A stretch of DNA of 64,000 nt from Thaumasiovibrio occultus (GCA_019703815.1 AP023052.1:1240001-1304000); one strand, 5' to 3'. Counted from the first letter of the stretch, positions 1 through 10,456 are shown. Notes: generated from the letters alone by a model not told the origin. Numbers and translations are program-made.

Positions 1-1282
1 CACTGCGGCTAATGATCAAGCAATGTTGATGGCTGTGATCGAGCGCTTCTTGTAAGGAGTCACACACCAATGGACGCAGCTTAATTTTGGCGAGCAGATC
101 GAGCAGTGCTTCACGGCGACCTTGTGATTCCACCGAGAACACGACTTTGCCACGAAATTGTTCGATAAACTGACGCAGCGCCGCAAATTGCTCTTTTTGC
201 TGCGGGTTCGCCATTAAATCGGGCAGCGCAGCGATCGGCAAGTTGCTATGGCCGTTGCTGCTTTCATCGGCGCTTGCGGCGGTGAGTTGCAGTTGCGGAT
301 AGCTTTTTAGCGCAGCAAACAGTTCGTCATGGCGTAGCCACAACTCGTGCGGCTCAAGCAAGGGGCGCAAGGGATCCACGCGGCGTTGATCAAAGCGATA
401 GGCCGTTTCATCCAAAAACTGCTGCGCGGCGTCGCCAATGTCTTCCACTTTGAGGATCAATGTGTTGCTTGGCAAGTAGTCGAACAGAGTTTCGGTTTGC
501 TCGAAAAACAGCGGTTGCCAGTATTCGATCCCCGGTGGCCACTGTTTGCGACTGACTTGTTGGTAAATCGACTCGTCTTCACGACGGGCTTCAAAGCGTT
601 CACGCCAACGAATACGGAACTGCTCAATTGCCAGCGGATCGGTCGGAAACTCGTGTGCCGGTAGCAGCGCGATTTGTTCAATTTCACCGGTGGAACGCTG
701 GTTGTCCGGATCAAACTGGCGAATGGTATCCACTTCATCATCGAAGAAGTCAATCCGGAACGGGTGATGGCTGCCCATGGGGAAGAGATCAAGCAGTGAG
801 CCTCGGCTGGCGTATTCGCCGTGCTCCATCACTTGATCCACATGGCGGTAACCGGCGTTTTCTAATTGCAACCGCAGTTTGTCGAGTGACATCCGATCGC
901 CCGCGTTAACCATCAGCGCATGTTGGTGAATAAAACTGCGCGGCGTGAGACGCTGGAGCAGGGTATTGACCGGCACTAAGGTGATCCCGCTGGTTTTCAG
1001 CGGCAAATGGTAAAGGTGCGAAAGGCGATCGGAGATGATGTCTTGATGCGGCGAGAAGTTGTCGTACGGCAAGGTTTCCCAGTCGGGGAATAGCGTCACA
1101 GGCACACTGCTAAAGGCGTCGATTTCATCGCGCAGTTTGAGCGCGGTTTGGGTGTCGCGCACGATCACTAAAGAGTGGGTGTGGTGGCTGGCCTCGGCAA
1201 TCGCGATGGCGAGCGCCGCATCGTTTGCTTGGCCAATGACACGGCGGTCATTGGCTTTGGTGGGTGTTGCAATAGAAAACAT
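1..1282 (-). CDS. mfd: Transcription-repair coupling factor Mfd, N-terminal part
   Basis: Mfd is a large SF2 ATPase that pushes stalled RNA polymerase off damaged DNA and recruits UvrA. Only the first 427 codons lie in the window; the gene continues past base 1, so the RNA polymerase-interaction domain, the translocase motifs and the C-terminal UvrA-masking domain cannot be seen. The visible part is the UvrB-homology region: residues 64-79 read LFPDWETLPYDNFSPH, the conserved Mfd/UvrB-like block, followed by the RGSLLDLFP and FRIDFFDDEVDTIRQFD segments typical of Mfd. The start ATG is at 1282. It is followed on the same strand by a PilZ-like gene, the neighbour mfd has in Vibrio cholerae. Identification is firm; the 3' part is simply missing. 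Confidence 0.95.
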   Translation of the reverse strand, partial: MFSIATPTKANDRRVIGQANDAALAIAIAEASHHTHSLVIVRDTQTALKLRDEIDAFSSVPVTLFPDWETLPYDNFSPHQDIISDRLSHLYHLPLKTSGITLVPVNTLLQRLTPRSFIHQHALMVNAGDRMSLDKLRLQLENAGYRHVDQVMEHGEYASRGSLLDLFPMGSHHPFRIDFFDDEVDTIRQFDPDNQRSTGEIEQIALLPAHEFPTDPLAIEQFRIRWRERFEARREDESIYQQVSRKQWPPGIEYWQPLFFEQTETLFDYLPSNTLILKVEDIGDAAQQFLDETAYRFDQRRVDPLRPLLEPHELWLRHDELFAALKSYPQLQLTAASADESSNGHSNLPIAALPDLMANPQQKEQFAALRQFIEQFRGKVVFSVESQGRREALLDLLAKIKLRPLVCDSLQEALDHSHQHCLIISRS

Positions 1283-1291
1283 AGCTATCTT

Positions 1292-1882
1292 TTATTCTGA
1301 TCCTGAAAGACGCCCTTCGGCCCGCTTTCTTAGCATTTTTTGTTGTTCCGCTAATGTACAGCGGATCAGTAAGTCGCGATCACCTTCTTGAATTCTGACA
1401 TAACGCAGTTTCACTCGTTGGAGATTGTCTGCCGTTGTCTCAAGATTAACCACTTCGGAGTAACAGTAAACGGCAGCGGCAGGAGATTCAAGGTAGAGGT
1501 GGGTGATAAAACGTGCACCTAACTGCCATGGGTCGGTGTTTTCGCCACTGTGTAACAATGTGAAATGCCCAGCACCAAAGGTCTCGGTGGTAAAACGACT
1601 GGCGGTATCGGCTTCTTGATTCAGCACATGGCTCAATAAGAGGTTAATTTTGCGGTTTTGCGCGCTAAGGTATTGCCCAATCGCGGCGGCATCATCGCTA
1701 CCAAAGCGATTTAGCGAGCGCTCGGCTTGCTCTTCGAGATGAACGCATTCACTGGCGACACGAAAAAGCGGCGGGATTTCTTCAAGAAAGGCCTGCTCGT
1801 CAGGCAGAGGTCGGTTGGCGTCCAGCGGGACCAAACTAATGCTAATGGGGCACGGCAGCGAAAAAAATTCGTCTTGAGTCAT
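1292..1882 (-). CDS. PilZ-like protein upstream of mfd (PlzB-type)
   Basis: About 196 residues, soluble, lying 9 bp upstream of mfd on the same strand, so the two are probably co-transcribed. The position matches the V. cholerae PilZ-family gene plzB (VC1885), which is the main reason for the call. PilZ proteins are c-di-GMP effectors. I do not see a clean RxxxR plus DxSxxG ligand motif here, so c-di-GMP binding is doubtful and this may be a degenerate, non-binding member. The C-terminal part (KLRYVRIQEGDRDLLI, then a basic helix with AEQQKMLRKR) resembles the end of PilZ domains. I chose the ATG at 1882, which has GGA seven bases upstream, over an in-frame GTG at 1918 that would add 12 residues. 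Confidence 0.6.
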   Translation of the reverse strand: MTQDEFFSLPCPISISLVPLDANRPLPDEQAFLEEIPPLFRVASECVHLEEQAERSLNRFGSDDAAAIGQYLSAQNRKINLLLSHVLNQEADTASRFTTETFGAGHFTLLHSGENTDPWQLGARFITHLYLESPAAAVYCYSEVVNLETTADNLQRVKLRYVRIQEGDRDLLIRCTLAEQQKMLRKRAEGRLSGSE

Positions 1883-2040
1883 AGCGCTATCCAAACGGGG
1901 ATTTGTTTCGATTATCACGCACGTTTCTCATATCAGCAAGCAAAGTAATGTTTTTGCCCGAATTTCACTGAACTTACTTGGTAATTAAACCGTCAGAGGA
2001 GTATTCTTTGGGCATTTTTGAATTGAGAGATGGCTAAATA

Positions 2041-3240
2041 GTGGTTAGACCTGTTTCTTTCTATATCGGATGGCGCTATCTACGCGGGCGCTCCGGTGAT
2101 CGTTTTGGCCGATTTGTTTCCACCATGTCGATGTTGGGGATCATGATTGGCGTTGCGGCCTTAATTACTGTGCTTTCGGTAATGAATGGCTTTGAAATGC
2201 AACTAAAGGGGCGTTTTCTCAGTGTGTTACCGCATGCGGTCGTCGTGGGAGAGGAGCCTGTTGCGGGCACGCCGCCAGCGTTTTTGTCGCAGTATCAAGG
2301 TGTTGAACGGATCACGCCGTTAACCCGCAGCGAAGCCGTATTGCAAAGCAGCCAATCGCTTGCCGCGATTGATCTGTTGGCGGTCGATCCGAATGAGTAC
2401 GAGCCACTGGCGCGTTATTTTGATGTTGGCCGTTTAACCGATTTGCAAGCCGGCGAGTATCGGATTGCCTTAGGTCGCAGCCTCGCCAAGCAGCTTGGGG
2501 TGGAAGTGGGCGATCGCATTCGGGTGATGGTAACGCAAGCGAGCGTGTATACCCCAATTGGCCGAATTCCAAGTCAGCGTAACTTCACGGTATCGGGGAT
2601 TTTTTCGTCGATGACTGACATGGATCAGCAGTTAGCCCTAGTGAATATTCGCGACGGTGGCCGTTTACTGCGCTATCAAGATGGTGAGTTCAGTGGCTGG
2701 CGTCTGTTTATTGATGAGCCGTTTTCCGTGCCTACCTTGGAAAAGCAGCCGCTAGAGGCGGGGTATCAGTGGACTGATTGGCGTCGTCAGCGCGGTGAGT
2801 TGTTCCAAGCGGTGAAGATGGAAAAGAACATGATGAGTTTGATGCTGGGCCTGATCATTGCGGTCGCCGCGTTTAACATCATCTCGTCGCTGATCATGGT
2901 GGTGATGGAGAAGCAATCGGAAGTCGCTATCTTAAAAACTCAAGGGATGCGTCCAAGACAAGTGCAAGCCATCTTTATGTTCCAAGGCGCGCTTAGCGGG
3001 ATCATTGGCAGCATTTTAGGTGCGATATTAGGCTGTTTGATCAGTTGGAAACTCAATTCGATTTTGCATTTGATTGGTGCGTCGGCACTGATGATTGTGG
3101 GCGAACTGCCTGTGGTGATCCAACCGCTTCAAGTGATGACGATTTTGCTCGTCGCACTCTTACTGAGCTTCCTTGCAACCCTATTCCCCGCTTACCGGGC
3201 TTCTAAATTGCGTCCGGCAGAGACTTTGCGCTATGAATAA
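2041..3240 (+). CDS. lolC: Lipoprotein-releasing ABC transporter permease LolC
   Basis: Inner-membrane subunit of LolCDE, which extracts outer-membrane lipoproteins from the inner membrane and hands them to LolA. The 399-residue protein has the family layout: one N-terminal transmembrane helix (about residues 25-50, ending in the conserved [14 protein letters not shown]), a large periplasmic domain, then three C-terminal helices with the FtsX-type segment [15 protein letters not shown] before the last two. It starts with GTG at 2041 and overlaps lolD by 8 bp, so the lolC-lolD-lolE genes form one translationally coupled operon. The related lolE follows; assignment of C versus E rests on gene order as in Vibrio and Escherichia. 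Length is normal. Confidence 0.93.
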   Translation: MVRPVSFYIGWRYLRGRSGDRFGRFVSTMSMLGIMIGVAALITVLSVMNGFEMQLKGRFLSVLPHAVVVGEEPVAGTPPAFLSQYQGVERITPLTRSEAVLQSSQSLAAIDLLAVDPNEYEPLARYFDVGRLTDLQAGEYRIALGRSLAKQLGVEVGDRIRVMVTQASVYTPIGRIPSQRNFTVSGIFSSMTDMDQQLALVNIRDGGRLLRYQDGEFSGWRLFIDEPFSVPTLEKQPLEAGYQWTDWRRQRGELFQAVKMEKNMMSLMLGLIIAVAAFNIISSLIMVVMEKQSEVAILKTQGMRPRQVQAIFMFQGALSGIIGSILGAILGCLISWKLNSILHLIGASALMIVGELPVVIQPLQVMTILLVALLLSFLATLFPAYRASKLRPAETLRYE

Positions 3241-3922
3241 TTTATTAGAATGTAACCGTATTTTTAAACACTACCGCGACGGTGAGTCAGAAACCTCAGT
3301 CTTGAATGATGTGAGTTTTGCGCTGAAGCCGGCCGAGTTAACCGCCATTGTTGGCGCGTCAGGCTCGGGCAAAAGTACCTTGCTGCATATTTTGGGTGCA
3401 TTGGATGATCCATCCCAAGGGGAAGTGAAATTCAACGGCCAAGATCTACGTTCGCTGTCGGCAAATGCCCAAGCGAAATTGCGCAATCAGCACATTGGCT
3501 TTATTTATCAGTTTCACCACTTGCTGGCAGATTTTTCGGCAGTCGAAAACGTGGCGATGCCGCTGCTGATCGCCGGTGAATCTTTTGCCAAGGCGAAGAA
3601 ACAAGCCGCTGAACTACTTGAAAAAACGGGTCTAGGCCATCGTTTAAGCCATCGCCCTTCCGCGCTATCGGGCGGTGAACGTCAGCGTGTGGCGATCGCT
3701 CGCGCGCTGGTGAACCAGCCTTCATTGGTGTTAGCGGACGAACCAACAGGTAACCTTGACCACAAAACCGCATTGGCTACCTTTGAGCTTATGCGCACGC
3801 TAAACCGCGATTTGGGCACGGCCTTTTTAGTGGTCACTCACGATAGAGAGTTGGCGATGAAGATGGATCGTCAATGGTTGATGCACGAAGGCAAACTAAC
3901 AGAGGGCGTCACGCATGCGTAA
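3233..3922 (+). CDS. lolD: Lipoprotein-releasing ABC transporter ATPase LolD
   Basis: Cytoplasmic ATPase that powers lipoprotein release by LolC/LolE. The protein of 229 residues has all ABC motifs: Walker [11 protein letters not shown]-loop in IYQFHHLL, signature LSGGERQR, Walker [13 protein letters not shown] and the switch histidine in VVTHD. The ATG at 3233 ([14 protein letters not shown]) is chosen because it aligns with other LolD N-termini; the longer in-frame reading to 3173 lies inside lolC. It overlaps lolC at its 5' end and lolE at its 3' end by 8 bp each, giving strict co-expression of the three subunits. Confidence 0.95.
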   Translation: MNNLLECNRIFKHYRDGESETSVLNDVSFALKPAELTAIVGASGSGKSTLLHILGALDDPSQGEVKFNGQDLRSLSANAQAKLRNQHIGFIYQFHHLLADFSAVENVAMPLLIAGESFAKAKKQAAELLEKTGLGHRLSHRPSALSGGERQRVAIARALVNQPSLVLADEPTGNLDHKTALATFELMRTLNRDLGTAFLVVTHDRELAMKMDRQWLMHEGKLTEGVTHA

Positions 3923-5159
3923 ACCGCTTTCGTTATTTATCGGCGGGCGCTTTACTCGAGCAAAAAAACAGAACCGCATGGTGTCGTTTATCTCGATCTC
4001 TTCGGTGATCGGTATCGCGGTTGGGGTGGCGGTGATCATTCTTGGCCTGTCGGCAATGAATGGTTTTGAGAAAGAGTTGCGTGAGCGCGTGTTGTCGGTG
4101 ATCCCTCACGGCGAGCTTGAGGCGGTTAACTCGCCAATGGGGCAATGGCCGCAAATCTCGGCGCGTCTCACCCAAAGTGATGGCATTGTTGCGGCCGCGC
4201 CTTATGTCAAACTCACCGGTTTGCTAGAAAAAGGCGAGCAGCTCAAAGCGGTGCAAATTCGCGGTGTGGTGCCAACGCTTGAAGATGACATTAGTTCGCT
4301 GTCGTCGTTTATCGGTGGTGATGCGTGGCAGACGTTTGAAAGCGGTAAACAGCAAGTCATCTTGGGCAAAGGCGTAGCAGATGTGTTGGGCGTCAAGCAG
4401 GGTGACTGGTTAACGGTGTTGGTGCCAGATTCTGATCCAGGGCGTCAGCTACGTTCACCGCAGCGTTTGCGTTTGCAGGTGCATGGCATTCTAGAGCTAG
4501 GTGGTCAGATCGATCACAACCTCGCCATTGTGCCGATGGCCGATGCGCAAAGTTATCTTGGTTGGGATGACAAGGTAACCGGTGTTGCGGTTAAAGTGAG
4601 CGATGTGATGCAAGCGCCAGCTTTGGTGACGATTGCCGGCAACACGCTACCGGTGGCGGTTTATCTCAAGCATTGGCAATTACAGTTTGGCTATCTGTAC
4701 CGCGATATCCAAATGGTGCGTTTGATCATGCACATTGTGATGGTGCTGGTGATTGGCGTGGCCTGTTTCAACATTGTTTCGACCTTGATGATGGCGGTAA
4801 AAGAGCGCGCAGGTGAAGTGGCGATACTGCGCACCATGGGCGCGACGGACAAGTTGATCAGCCGTATTTTCGTTTGGCACGGTGTGTTATCAGGTGCGAT
4901 GGGATGCCTAATTGGTGGTGTCGCAGGGACGTTATTATCGATTAATCTGCCGCATCTCGCCAAAGGCATTGAGTCGATCACGGGCAAGCCATTGCTGTCG
5001 GGCGATATCTACTTTGTGAACTTTTTGCCCTCTCAGCTTTATATGAGTGACGTTGTGGTGGTGACGGGCACGGCGTTGCTGTTGAGTCTGCTCGCCACTT
5101 GGTATCCGGCGCGACGTGCCGCAGCGTTAAATCCTGCAGAAGTGCTGAGTGCGAAATAA
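3915..5159 (+). CDS. lolE: Lipoprotein-releasing ABC transporter permease LolE
   Basis: Second permease of the LolCDE complex, 414 residues, paralogous to LolC. The N-terminal helix and the conserved segment [21 protein letters not shown] are followed by a periplasmic domain (about residues 50-265) and three C-terminal helices, with the FtsX-like motif [19 protein letters not shown]. The 8-bp overlap with lolD indicates translational coupling. The operon ends at a strong intrinsic terminator 27 bp after the stop codon. Confidence 0.93.
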   Translation: MRKPLSLFIGGRFTRAKKQNRMVSFISISSVIGIAVGVAVIILGLSAMNGFEKELRERVLSVIPHGELEAVNSPMGQWPQISARLTQSDGIVAAAPYVKLTGLLEKGEQLKAVQIRGVVPTLEDDISSLSSFIGGDAWQTFESGKQQVILGKGVADVLGVKQGDWLTVLVPDSDPGRQLRSPQRLRLQVHGILELGGQIDHNLAIVPMADAQSYLGWDDKVTGVAVKVSDVMQAPALVTIAGNTLPVAVYLKHWQLQFGYLYRDIQMVRLIMHIVMVLVIGVACFNIVSTLMMAVKERAGEVAILRTMGATDKLISRIFVWHGVLSGAMGCLIGGVAGTLLSINLPHLAKGIESITGKPLLSGDIYFVNFLPSQLYMSDVVVVTGTALLLSLLATWYPARRAAALNPAEVLSAK

Positions 5160-5185
5160 GCGCGTTTTGATTATCGCGCATGTTG

Positions 5186-5212
5186 AAAAGTGTCCTTCGG
5201 GGCACTTTTTTT
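5186..5212 (+). terminator. Intrinsic terminator of the lolCDE operon
   Basis: A 10-bp stem (AAAAGTGTCC / GGGCACTTTT, with one G-U pair) is closed by a stable TTCG tetraloop and followed by a T run. It begins 27 bp after the lolE stop codon, so it ends the lolCDE transcript. Confidence 0.85.
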
Positions 5213-5464
5213 GTGCCGCTTTCTCTTTGGTGCTGAGTTGTCTTTGGTACCGCGTTGTCGCGCTTGTTGCCGTTCACGACAATAACCAGCGCTACAGGAA
5301 CAATAAACAACGCCAAAGGACTAGGGGGCTTATACGTTATAGCGTTGAGGCTTTTATCTTCGCCTGCGTGTTTTGAGTGTTCCTGTAGGTTTGGAAGGGG
5401 CGTGAGTATCACTGAAAAGGACGGTCGATAAGCAGCGTAATTACATCTGACGTTTATCTCACGC

Positions 5465-5508
5465 AAAAAAGAAGCGATGGCCGAAAAACCATCGCTTCTT
5501 TTTATTTT
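5465..5508. terminator. Bidirectional intrinsic terminator
   Basis: A perfect 10-bp stem, GAAGCGATGG / CCATCGCTTC, with an 8-base loop has an A run on its left side and a T run on its right. It can therefore act on transcripts from either strand: those of the minus-strand DUF2062 gene that ends at 5549, and any read-through from lolE. Confidence 0.85.
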
Positions 5509-5548
5509 GACTCAACCACACTGTGTAGTTTGCAGCGTTGAAAAAACA

Positions 5549-6136
5549 CTATTCGTTGGGCGTGTTGTTCTGATCGCGCTTAATCGTGAGGACTTGTTTC
5601 AGTTTCGCCGGGTTAATTCTTAACAGGCGTAATTTGTTGCGTTTGTTCCAACTGCGCACGACCGAATAGCGCCATAATGCTTGGATAGAAAAGTAGCCAA
5701 TCAGTGCTGAGAGCGCGCCGCACAGTAGACAACCCAGCAAGAAAGGAGGGCCAATCACTGACGCTTGCGCTGCGAGATAAGACCAAGACAGCTCAAAGTA
5801 AAAATCCACAGGAGGTGTCTGCAGTATCCATGCCCCTAACTTATATGCAAGGAAGAACATGATGGGCATAGTGACGGGGTTACTGACCCAAACCAGGGTA
5901 ATAGATAACGGCAGGTTGACGCGAAACAGCATCGCTAATCCCGCTGCCATGATCATTTGGCTCGGTAGCGGCATAAACGCCATAAATAGGCCAACCGCAA
6001 ACGCGCCCGAGGCCGAGCGGCGGTTTAATCCCCAAAGATTTGGATTATGTAATAGAGAGCCAAAGACATTTAGCGCTTTTTGTTTTTTTATGCGCTCATG
6101 GCTTGGAATTATACGTTTGATAAAATTCTTTGGCAT
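5549..6136 (-). CDS. DUF2062 inner-membrane protein
   Basis: A 195-residue protein with three or four hydrophobic segments (about residues 45-70, 75-100 and 125-155) and basic ends, ending in a charged tail. The stretch ASGAFAVGLFMAFMPLPSQM and the following WVSNPVTMPIMFF are characteristic of DUF2062 proteins, a family without an established biochemical role. The V. cholerae homologue lies at the same place next to comEC. The gene is divergent from comEC with only 18 bp between the start codons, so each promoter must reach into the other gene. A bidirectional terminator lies 41 bp past its stop. Confidence 0.8.
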   Translation of the reverse strand: MPKNFIKRIIPSHERIKKQKALNVFGSLLHNPNLWGLNRRSASGAFAVGLFMAFMPLPSQMIMAAGLAMLFRVNLPLSITLVWVSNPVTMPIMFFLAYKLGAWILQTPPVDFYFELSWSYLAAQASVIGPPFLLGCLLCGALSALIGYFSIQALWRYSVVRSWNKRNKLRLLRINPAKLKQVLTIKRDQNNTPNE

Positions 6137-6154
6137 AGCATCTCAGGTTCAAGA

Positions 6155-8419
6155 ATGGTTTGGTTTTTCCTTGCCTTTGTCACGCCAACCGTGACGTTGC
6201 CTTATTGGCCTAGTTTGCTTCCCGGCGATGCCAGCTCTTGGGTGTTTGTCCTTGGTCTTGCAATAGCGTTGGCTCTTCTCTGCTTAAAGTCTACTGCCCG
6301 AAGTCTCACGATCGGATTGTGTATTGGTCTTCTCTGGGCCAATAGCATGGCTAATCGTTACGCAAACAGTGTCCATACCCTTACTGAACTCAAGGATAGT
6401 ACCATAGAAGGGGTGGTTGTCACGCCTGTAAATCCGTATCAAACAGCAAATTTTGTGCTCATTAATGTAAACAAAATTAACGGCCAGGCTATTCCTTTTT
6501 GGCAAACGGTAAAGTTGCGCTTATATCTCCCGCCCAATAAAGACAATTTTCCTGCCGCTGGGCAGCGTTATCAGTGGCAAATCAAGGTGTCGCCGGTTAA
6601 CGGCCGCGTCAATCAGGCTGGCTTTGATGCTGAGCGCTACGCGGTAAGCCAAGGCATTCATGCGCGTGCACGGATTATCGAGCAGGTGCTGATTGATCCG
6701 ACATTGTCTCTGCGCCAACGTTGGTTTGACAAGTTTTTAGCGTTAACTGCAGAGCTGACGAGTCAGCGCTATCTGGTAGCGCTCGCGTTTGGTGAGCGGC
6801 GCGGATTAACGCCGGACGATTGGGTAGGGCTGCAACGCAGTGGCTTGTCGCATCTGATGGCGATATCCGGACTGCACGTTGGCTTGGTATTTGGCCTTGG
6901 CTGGACGCTGGGGAAAGGGCTGGCTTGCCGCATGGCGAATTCGCGCCGAGGACTGTGCTTACCTTATTTAGTGAGCTTGATGTTGGCCTTTGGCTACGTA
7001 TGGCTTTCCGGAGGCGCGGTGTCGGCAGTACGTGCTCTGATCATGTGTTTATTTGGCGCGTGGTGGTTAACCAAAGCGAGCCGGTTGACGCTGCCTGAAC
7101 TGTGGCTCGCCACTATGGCTACGGTGTGCCTAGTACAGCCGTTGGCGGCGTTTTCGTCGGCCTTTTGGCTATCTTTTGTCGCTGTCGGGATTGTGGCTGT
7201 GGCGGTTAGGTTCACACAACAGATGCACTGGTTGGCGCGCCTTGGCGTTATCCAGTTGGCGCTCACTGTATGGATGTTGCCGCTGCAATTGCTTTACTTT
7301 CAAGCCACATCGGTTTGGTCGCCGCTGAACAACCTTGTTGCGATCCCTTATTTTAGTGTGTTGATCATTCCGCTTTTGATGTTTGCGCTGGTGAGCCTAA
7401 TGCTGGGCGCTGGCACATTTTCACAGGGTTTACTTTGGCTGATTGATTTGCTGCTCGCGCCAATATTGTGGTTGATTGAACAGCCTCTTCCTTTAGTGAC
7501 TGTAACCTTTGGCGGGTGGTGGTTTGGCATGGTAATGCTGCCACTGATCTATTTTCGCCGTTGCCGCATCTGGGCGCTGAGTTTAGCCGTCGCGCTTTGG
7601 ATTTTTCGAACGCCGCCAAATCCCGACTCATGGCAAATAGATATGCTAGATGTCGGGCAGGGACTCGCGCTCAGTATTCGTGAAGGCCACCATGCGCTGA
7701 TTTATGATACCGGGCCGACGTGGCGGAGAATGTCGATGGTCGATCAAGTGCTAACGCCGGTGCTGCGCGAGCAGGGAATACGTGAGGCTGATGGGGTGAT
7801 GATTAGCCATGCGGACAATGATCACGCTGGTGGCTTAGAGGCATTGCTGTCAACGTGGCAGCCCGACTGGGTGCGAACAAGCGGCAGTGACGATGGTTTT
7901 CTGCCTTGTCGGCGCGGCGAGCAATGGCAGTGGCGCGGACTTGAATTTACCGTACTCTGGCCACCCATGCTGGTGGAACGGCCAAGTAATCCGCATTCGT
8001 GTGTGGTCGGCGTGGGTCGCGGAGAAACCGGCATATTGCTAACGGGCGATATCGATGCAGTGTCAGAAATTCTAATGATGCGCAGCAACATATTTGCGGA
8101 TTGGCTCAACAACTACCCGCAGCCGTATCTATTAGTGCCTCATCATGGCAGCAAAACCTCATCGACGAATCTACTTCTCACTACAGTAGAGCCCAAAGCC
8201 GCGCTAGTTTCAGCTTCGGCCACCAACCCGTGGGGGTTGCCTGCGTCTGCAATTTTGCAGCGTTATGCGGATCATAATATTCCGGTCTGGTCGACGCGAG
8301 AGCATGGTCAAGTTTCCATTCAGTTTGACCAATACGGTGCGCGAATTGTTGGACAAAGAACCACCACCCAAGCGTATTGGTACCGTAACTTATTTGTTGA
8401 AGCGCGCCTAAGCCAGTAG
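6155..8419 (+). CDS. comEC: DNA internalization channel ComEC/Rec2
   Basis: ComEC carries single-stranded DNA across the inner membrane during natural transformation. The protein has about 754 residues. An N-terminal hydrophobic part and a DUF4131-like soluble domain are followed by the Competence domain (LMAISGLHVGLVFGLGW and onward) with many membrane helices. The C-terminal metallo-beta-lactamase-like domain has the metal motif SHADNDHAGG, a GDID segment and LLVPHHGSKTSS. I chose ATG 6155 (MVWFFLAFVTPTV) because an in-frame ATG at 6080 lies inside the divergent DUF2062 gene. The stop codon is 33 bp from msbA copy 1, so comEC probably shares a transcript with it. Thirteen bases at its 3' end recur before the second msbA copy. 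Confidence 0.92.
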   Translation: MVWFFLAFVTPTVTLPYWPSLLPGDASSWVFVLGLAIALALLCLKSTARSLTIGLCIGLLWANSMANRYANSVHTLTELKDSTIEGVVVTPVNPYQTANFVLINVNKINGQAIPFWQTVKLRLYLPPNKDNFPAAGQRYQWQIKVSPVNGRVNQAGFDAERYAVSQGIHARARIIEQVLIDPTLSLRQRWFDKFLALTAELTSQRYLVALAFGERRGLTPDDWVGLQRSGLSHLMAISGLHVGLVFGLGWTLGKGLACRMANSRRGLCLPYLVSLMLAFGYVWLSGGAVSAVRALIMCLFGAWWLTKASRLTLPELWLATMATVCLVQPLAAFSSAFWLSFVAVGIVAVAVRFTQQMHWLARLGVIQLALTVWMLPLQLLYFQATSVWSPLNNLVAIPYFSVLIIPLLMFALVSLMLGAGTFSQGLLWLIDLLLAPILWLIEQPLPLVTVTFGGWWFGMVMLPLIYFRRCRIWALSLAVALWIFRTPPNPDSWQIDMLDVGQGLALSIREGHHALIYDTGPTWRRMSMVDQVLTPVLREQGIREADGVMISHADNDHAGGLEALLSTWQPDWVRTSGSDDGFLPCRRGEQWQWRGLEFTVLWPPMLVERPSNPHSCVVGVGRGETGILLTGDIDAVSEILMMRSNIFADWLNNYPQPYLLVPHHGSKTSSTNLLLTTVEPKAALVSASATNPWGLPASAILQRYADHNIPVWSTREHGQVSIQFDQYGARIVGQRTTTQAYWYRNLFVEARLSQ

Positions 8420-8422
8420 AAT
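8410..8422 (+). repeat. Direct repeat at the comEC end, copy 1
   Basis: The 13 bases AAGCCAGTAGAAT span the comEC stop codon and lie 30 bp before the msbA copy 1 start. The same 13 bases stand 29 bp before the start of msbA copy 2 (10499-10511). I read the pair as the boundary mark of the tandem duplication. Confidence 0.7.
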
Positions 8423-8452
8423 GAGTGCAGTTATTAAAAATAGTTAACTCTT

Positions 8453-10207
8453 ATGACAGATAAAATCGACGAAACAACTTGGGAAACATTTAAGCGCCTT
8501 TGGCCGGATATCCGTGTTTTTAAAGCTGGCCTCATTGTTGCGGTGATTGCGCTGGTTCTGAATGCTGCCGCCGACACCCTGATGATTTCCATGATCAAGC
8601 CTTTGCTCGATGAAAGCTTTGGCTTTGATGATATTCAAAGTGATTTTCTGGCGATGATGCCAGTTTATCTTTTTGGTTTGATCGTTCTTCGCGGGATCAG
8701 TGGCTTTGTGGCGACCTACTGCCTTAACTGGGTGTCAGGCCATGTCGTGATGAATATTCGTCGTCGTCTGTTCAATCATTTCATGAAGATGCCGGTGAGC
8801 TACTTTGACCGCGAATCGGCAGGCTCGCTGTTATCACGCATTACTTACGATTCTGAGCAAGTGGCGTCGTCGACCAGCGGTGCGCTGGTCAACATCGTTC
8901 GTGAAGGTGCGTCGATTATCGGCTTGATCGTATTGATGTTTTACAACAGCTGGCAGCTGTCTGCGATCTTGTTAGTGATTGCACCGTTGGTTGCCTTGAC
9001 GATCCGCGTGGTATCTAAGCGTTTTCGTAAAGTCTCGAAAAACATGCAAGACGCGATGGGCTCGGTGACTAGCAGCGCCGAGCAAATGCTAAAAGGCCAT
9101 AAAGTAGTACTTAGCTATGGCGGCCAGAAGGTGGAGCAACAGCGCTTTGAAGACGTGAGTAACCGCATGCGCCAACAAACCATGAAGCTTGTCACCGCGC
9201 AGGCGGGGGCGAACCCGATTGTGCAGATCATCGCCTCCGTGGCTTTGGTGGTGATTTTGGTGCTGGCGGGTACCGAAAGTATCCGTACTGAGCTTTCTGC
9301 GGGTACCTTTGCCTTGGTGTTTGGTGCTATGTTTGGTTTGATGCGCCCACTAAAAGCGTTGACCAACGTCACCAGTCAATTCCAACGCGGTATGGCGGCG
9401 TGCCAAACCCTTTACGGTTTGATGGATTTAGAAACCGAGCGCGATACGGGTACTCATCAGAGCGAGCGTGTTAACGGTGACATCGAAGTGAATTCGGTGA
9501 CCTTTACTTACCCAACCAAAGACGAGCCAGCGCTGAAAAAAGTCAGCTTTTCTTTACCGGCAGGTAAAACAGTGGCATTGGTGGGGCGCAGTGGCTCGGG
9601 TAAGAGTACCATCGCCAATCTAATGACCCGTTTTTACGATGTTGATAGCGGTGAAATCACCCTTGATGGTGTGGCATTGACCGAGTACCAGTTGGCCAAT
9701 CTTCGTAGCCAAGTTGCGGTTGTATCGCAAAACGTGCATCTGTTTAACGACACCATTGCTAACAACATTGCGTATGCGGCAGAAGGGAAGTACACCCGCG
9801 AGCAGATCGAACACGCAGCTAAGCTCGCACATGCCTCCGAGTTTATTGAGAATATGGACAATGGTTTCGATACCGTGATTGGTGAAAACGGGGTGAGCTT
9901 GTCTGGTGGTCAGCGTCAGCGTATTGCAATCGCCCGTGCATTGTTGCGTGATGCACCCGTGCTGATCTTGGATGAAGCGACATCAGCGCTTGATACCGAG
10001 TCAGAGCGCGCGATTCAATCGGCCCTCGATGAATTGCAACGCGATCGTTCCTCCATTGTGATTGCTCACCGCTTGTCGACAATCGAGAAAGCCGACACCA
10101 TTTTGGTGGTGGATGGCGGCGAGATCATCGAGCAGGGCACCCACACCGAACTCTTAGCAGCCAATGGCGCCTACGCCCAACTGCACAAGATCCAGTTTGG
10201 TAGCTAA
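8453..10207 (+). CDS. msbA: Lipid A export ABC transporter MsbA, copy 1
   Basis: MsbA flips lipid A-core from the inner to the outer leaflet of the inner membrane. This copy has 584 residues: six membrane helices in the first 310, then the ATPase domain with Walker [10 protein letters not shown], signature [16 protein letters not shown], Walker [13 protein letters not shown] and the H-loop in VIAHRLST. It is followed by its own terminator and by a second complete copy. The two proteins are mostly identical, with clustered changes in the first 110 residues and around residues 160-250. Copy 1 keeps the spacing to comEC; copy 2 keeps the overlap with lpxK. Both retain every catalytic motif, so neither looks like a pseudogene. 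Confidence 0.93.
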   Translation: MTDKIDETTWETFKRLWPDIRVFKAGLIVAVIALVLNAAADTLMISMIKPLLDESFGFDDIQSDFLAMMPVYLFGLIVLRGISGFVATYCLNWVSGHVVMNIRRRLFNHFMKMPVSYFDRESAGSLLSRITYDSEQVASSTSGALVNIVREGASIIGLIVLMFYNSWQLSAILLVIAPLVALTIRVVSKRFRKVSKNMQDAMGSVTSSAEQMLKGHKVVLSYGGQKVEQQRFEDVSNRMRQQTMKLVTAQAGANPIVQIIASVALVVILVLAGTESIRTELSAGTFALVFGAMFGLMRPLKALTNVTSQFQRGMAACQTLYGLMDLETERDTGTHQSERVNGDIEVNSVTFTYPTKDEPALKKVSFSLPAGKTVALVGRSGSGKSTIANLMTRFYDVDSGEITLDGVALTEYQLANLRSQVAVVSQNVHLFNDTIANNIAYAAEGKYTREQIEHAAKLAHASEFIENMDNGFDTVIGENGVSLSGGQRQRIAIARALLRDAPVLILDEATSALDTESERAIQSALDELQRDRSSIVIAHRLSTIEKADTILVVDGGEIIEQGTHTELLAANGAYAQLHKIQFGS

Positions 10208-10269
10208 AACGTGTTTGATTGCGCTTTACTGAGCGCAGTACCGTTTTGACCTTCAATGATAATATTAAG

Positions 10270-10306
10270 TCAGCCTCTTTGTTTTCGAAGAGGCTGATTT
10301 TTTTAT
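10270..10306 (+). terminator. Intrinsic terminator after msbA copy 1
   Basis: A 9-bp stem, CAGCCTCTT / AAGAGGCTG, with an 8-base loop is followed by ATTTTTTTAT. It lies 63 bp after the stop of msbA copy 1 and separates it from copy 2. Confidence 0.85.
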
Positions 10307-10456
10307 CACATATTTCCAAGCCATATTTACAATCTATCGTTACATGGCATGTCTTTATTCATGCCCGCTAGTAGAGTGCACGCACACTGTCTGTATTCTT
10401 TATCCCCTCACTCATGCAATAAGTGGCTGTCGTAGCGATACTGTACAACGGTAACT

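Larger units (their letters stand above)
5160..5548. other. Intergenic region between lolE and the DUF2062 gene
   Basis: This 389-bp gap lies between two convergent genes. It holds one terminator near each end (5186-5212 and 5465-5508). The roughly 250 bp between them contain open frames on both strands, but none has a convincing ribosome-binding site or recognisable protein, and I see no RNA gene. Confidence 0.5.

Noticed and set aside
347-1391. Plus-strand open frames opposite the left-end gene
   Set aside because: The minus-strand reading is a clear Mfd N-terminus; the plus-strand frames have no recognisable protein or ribosome site.
5149-5466. Open frames on both strands between lolE and the DUF2062 gene
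   Set aside because: They overlap the lolE end or the terminator hairpins and have no convincing start signals.
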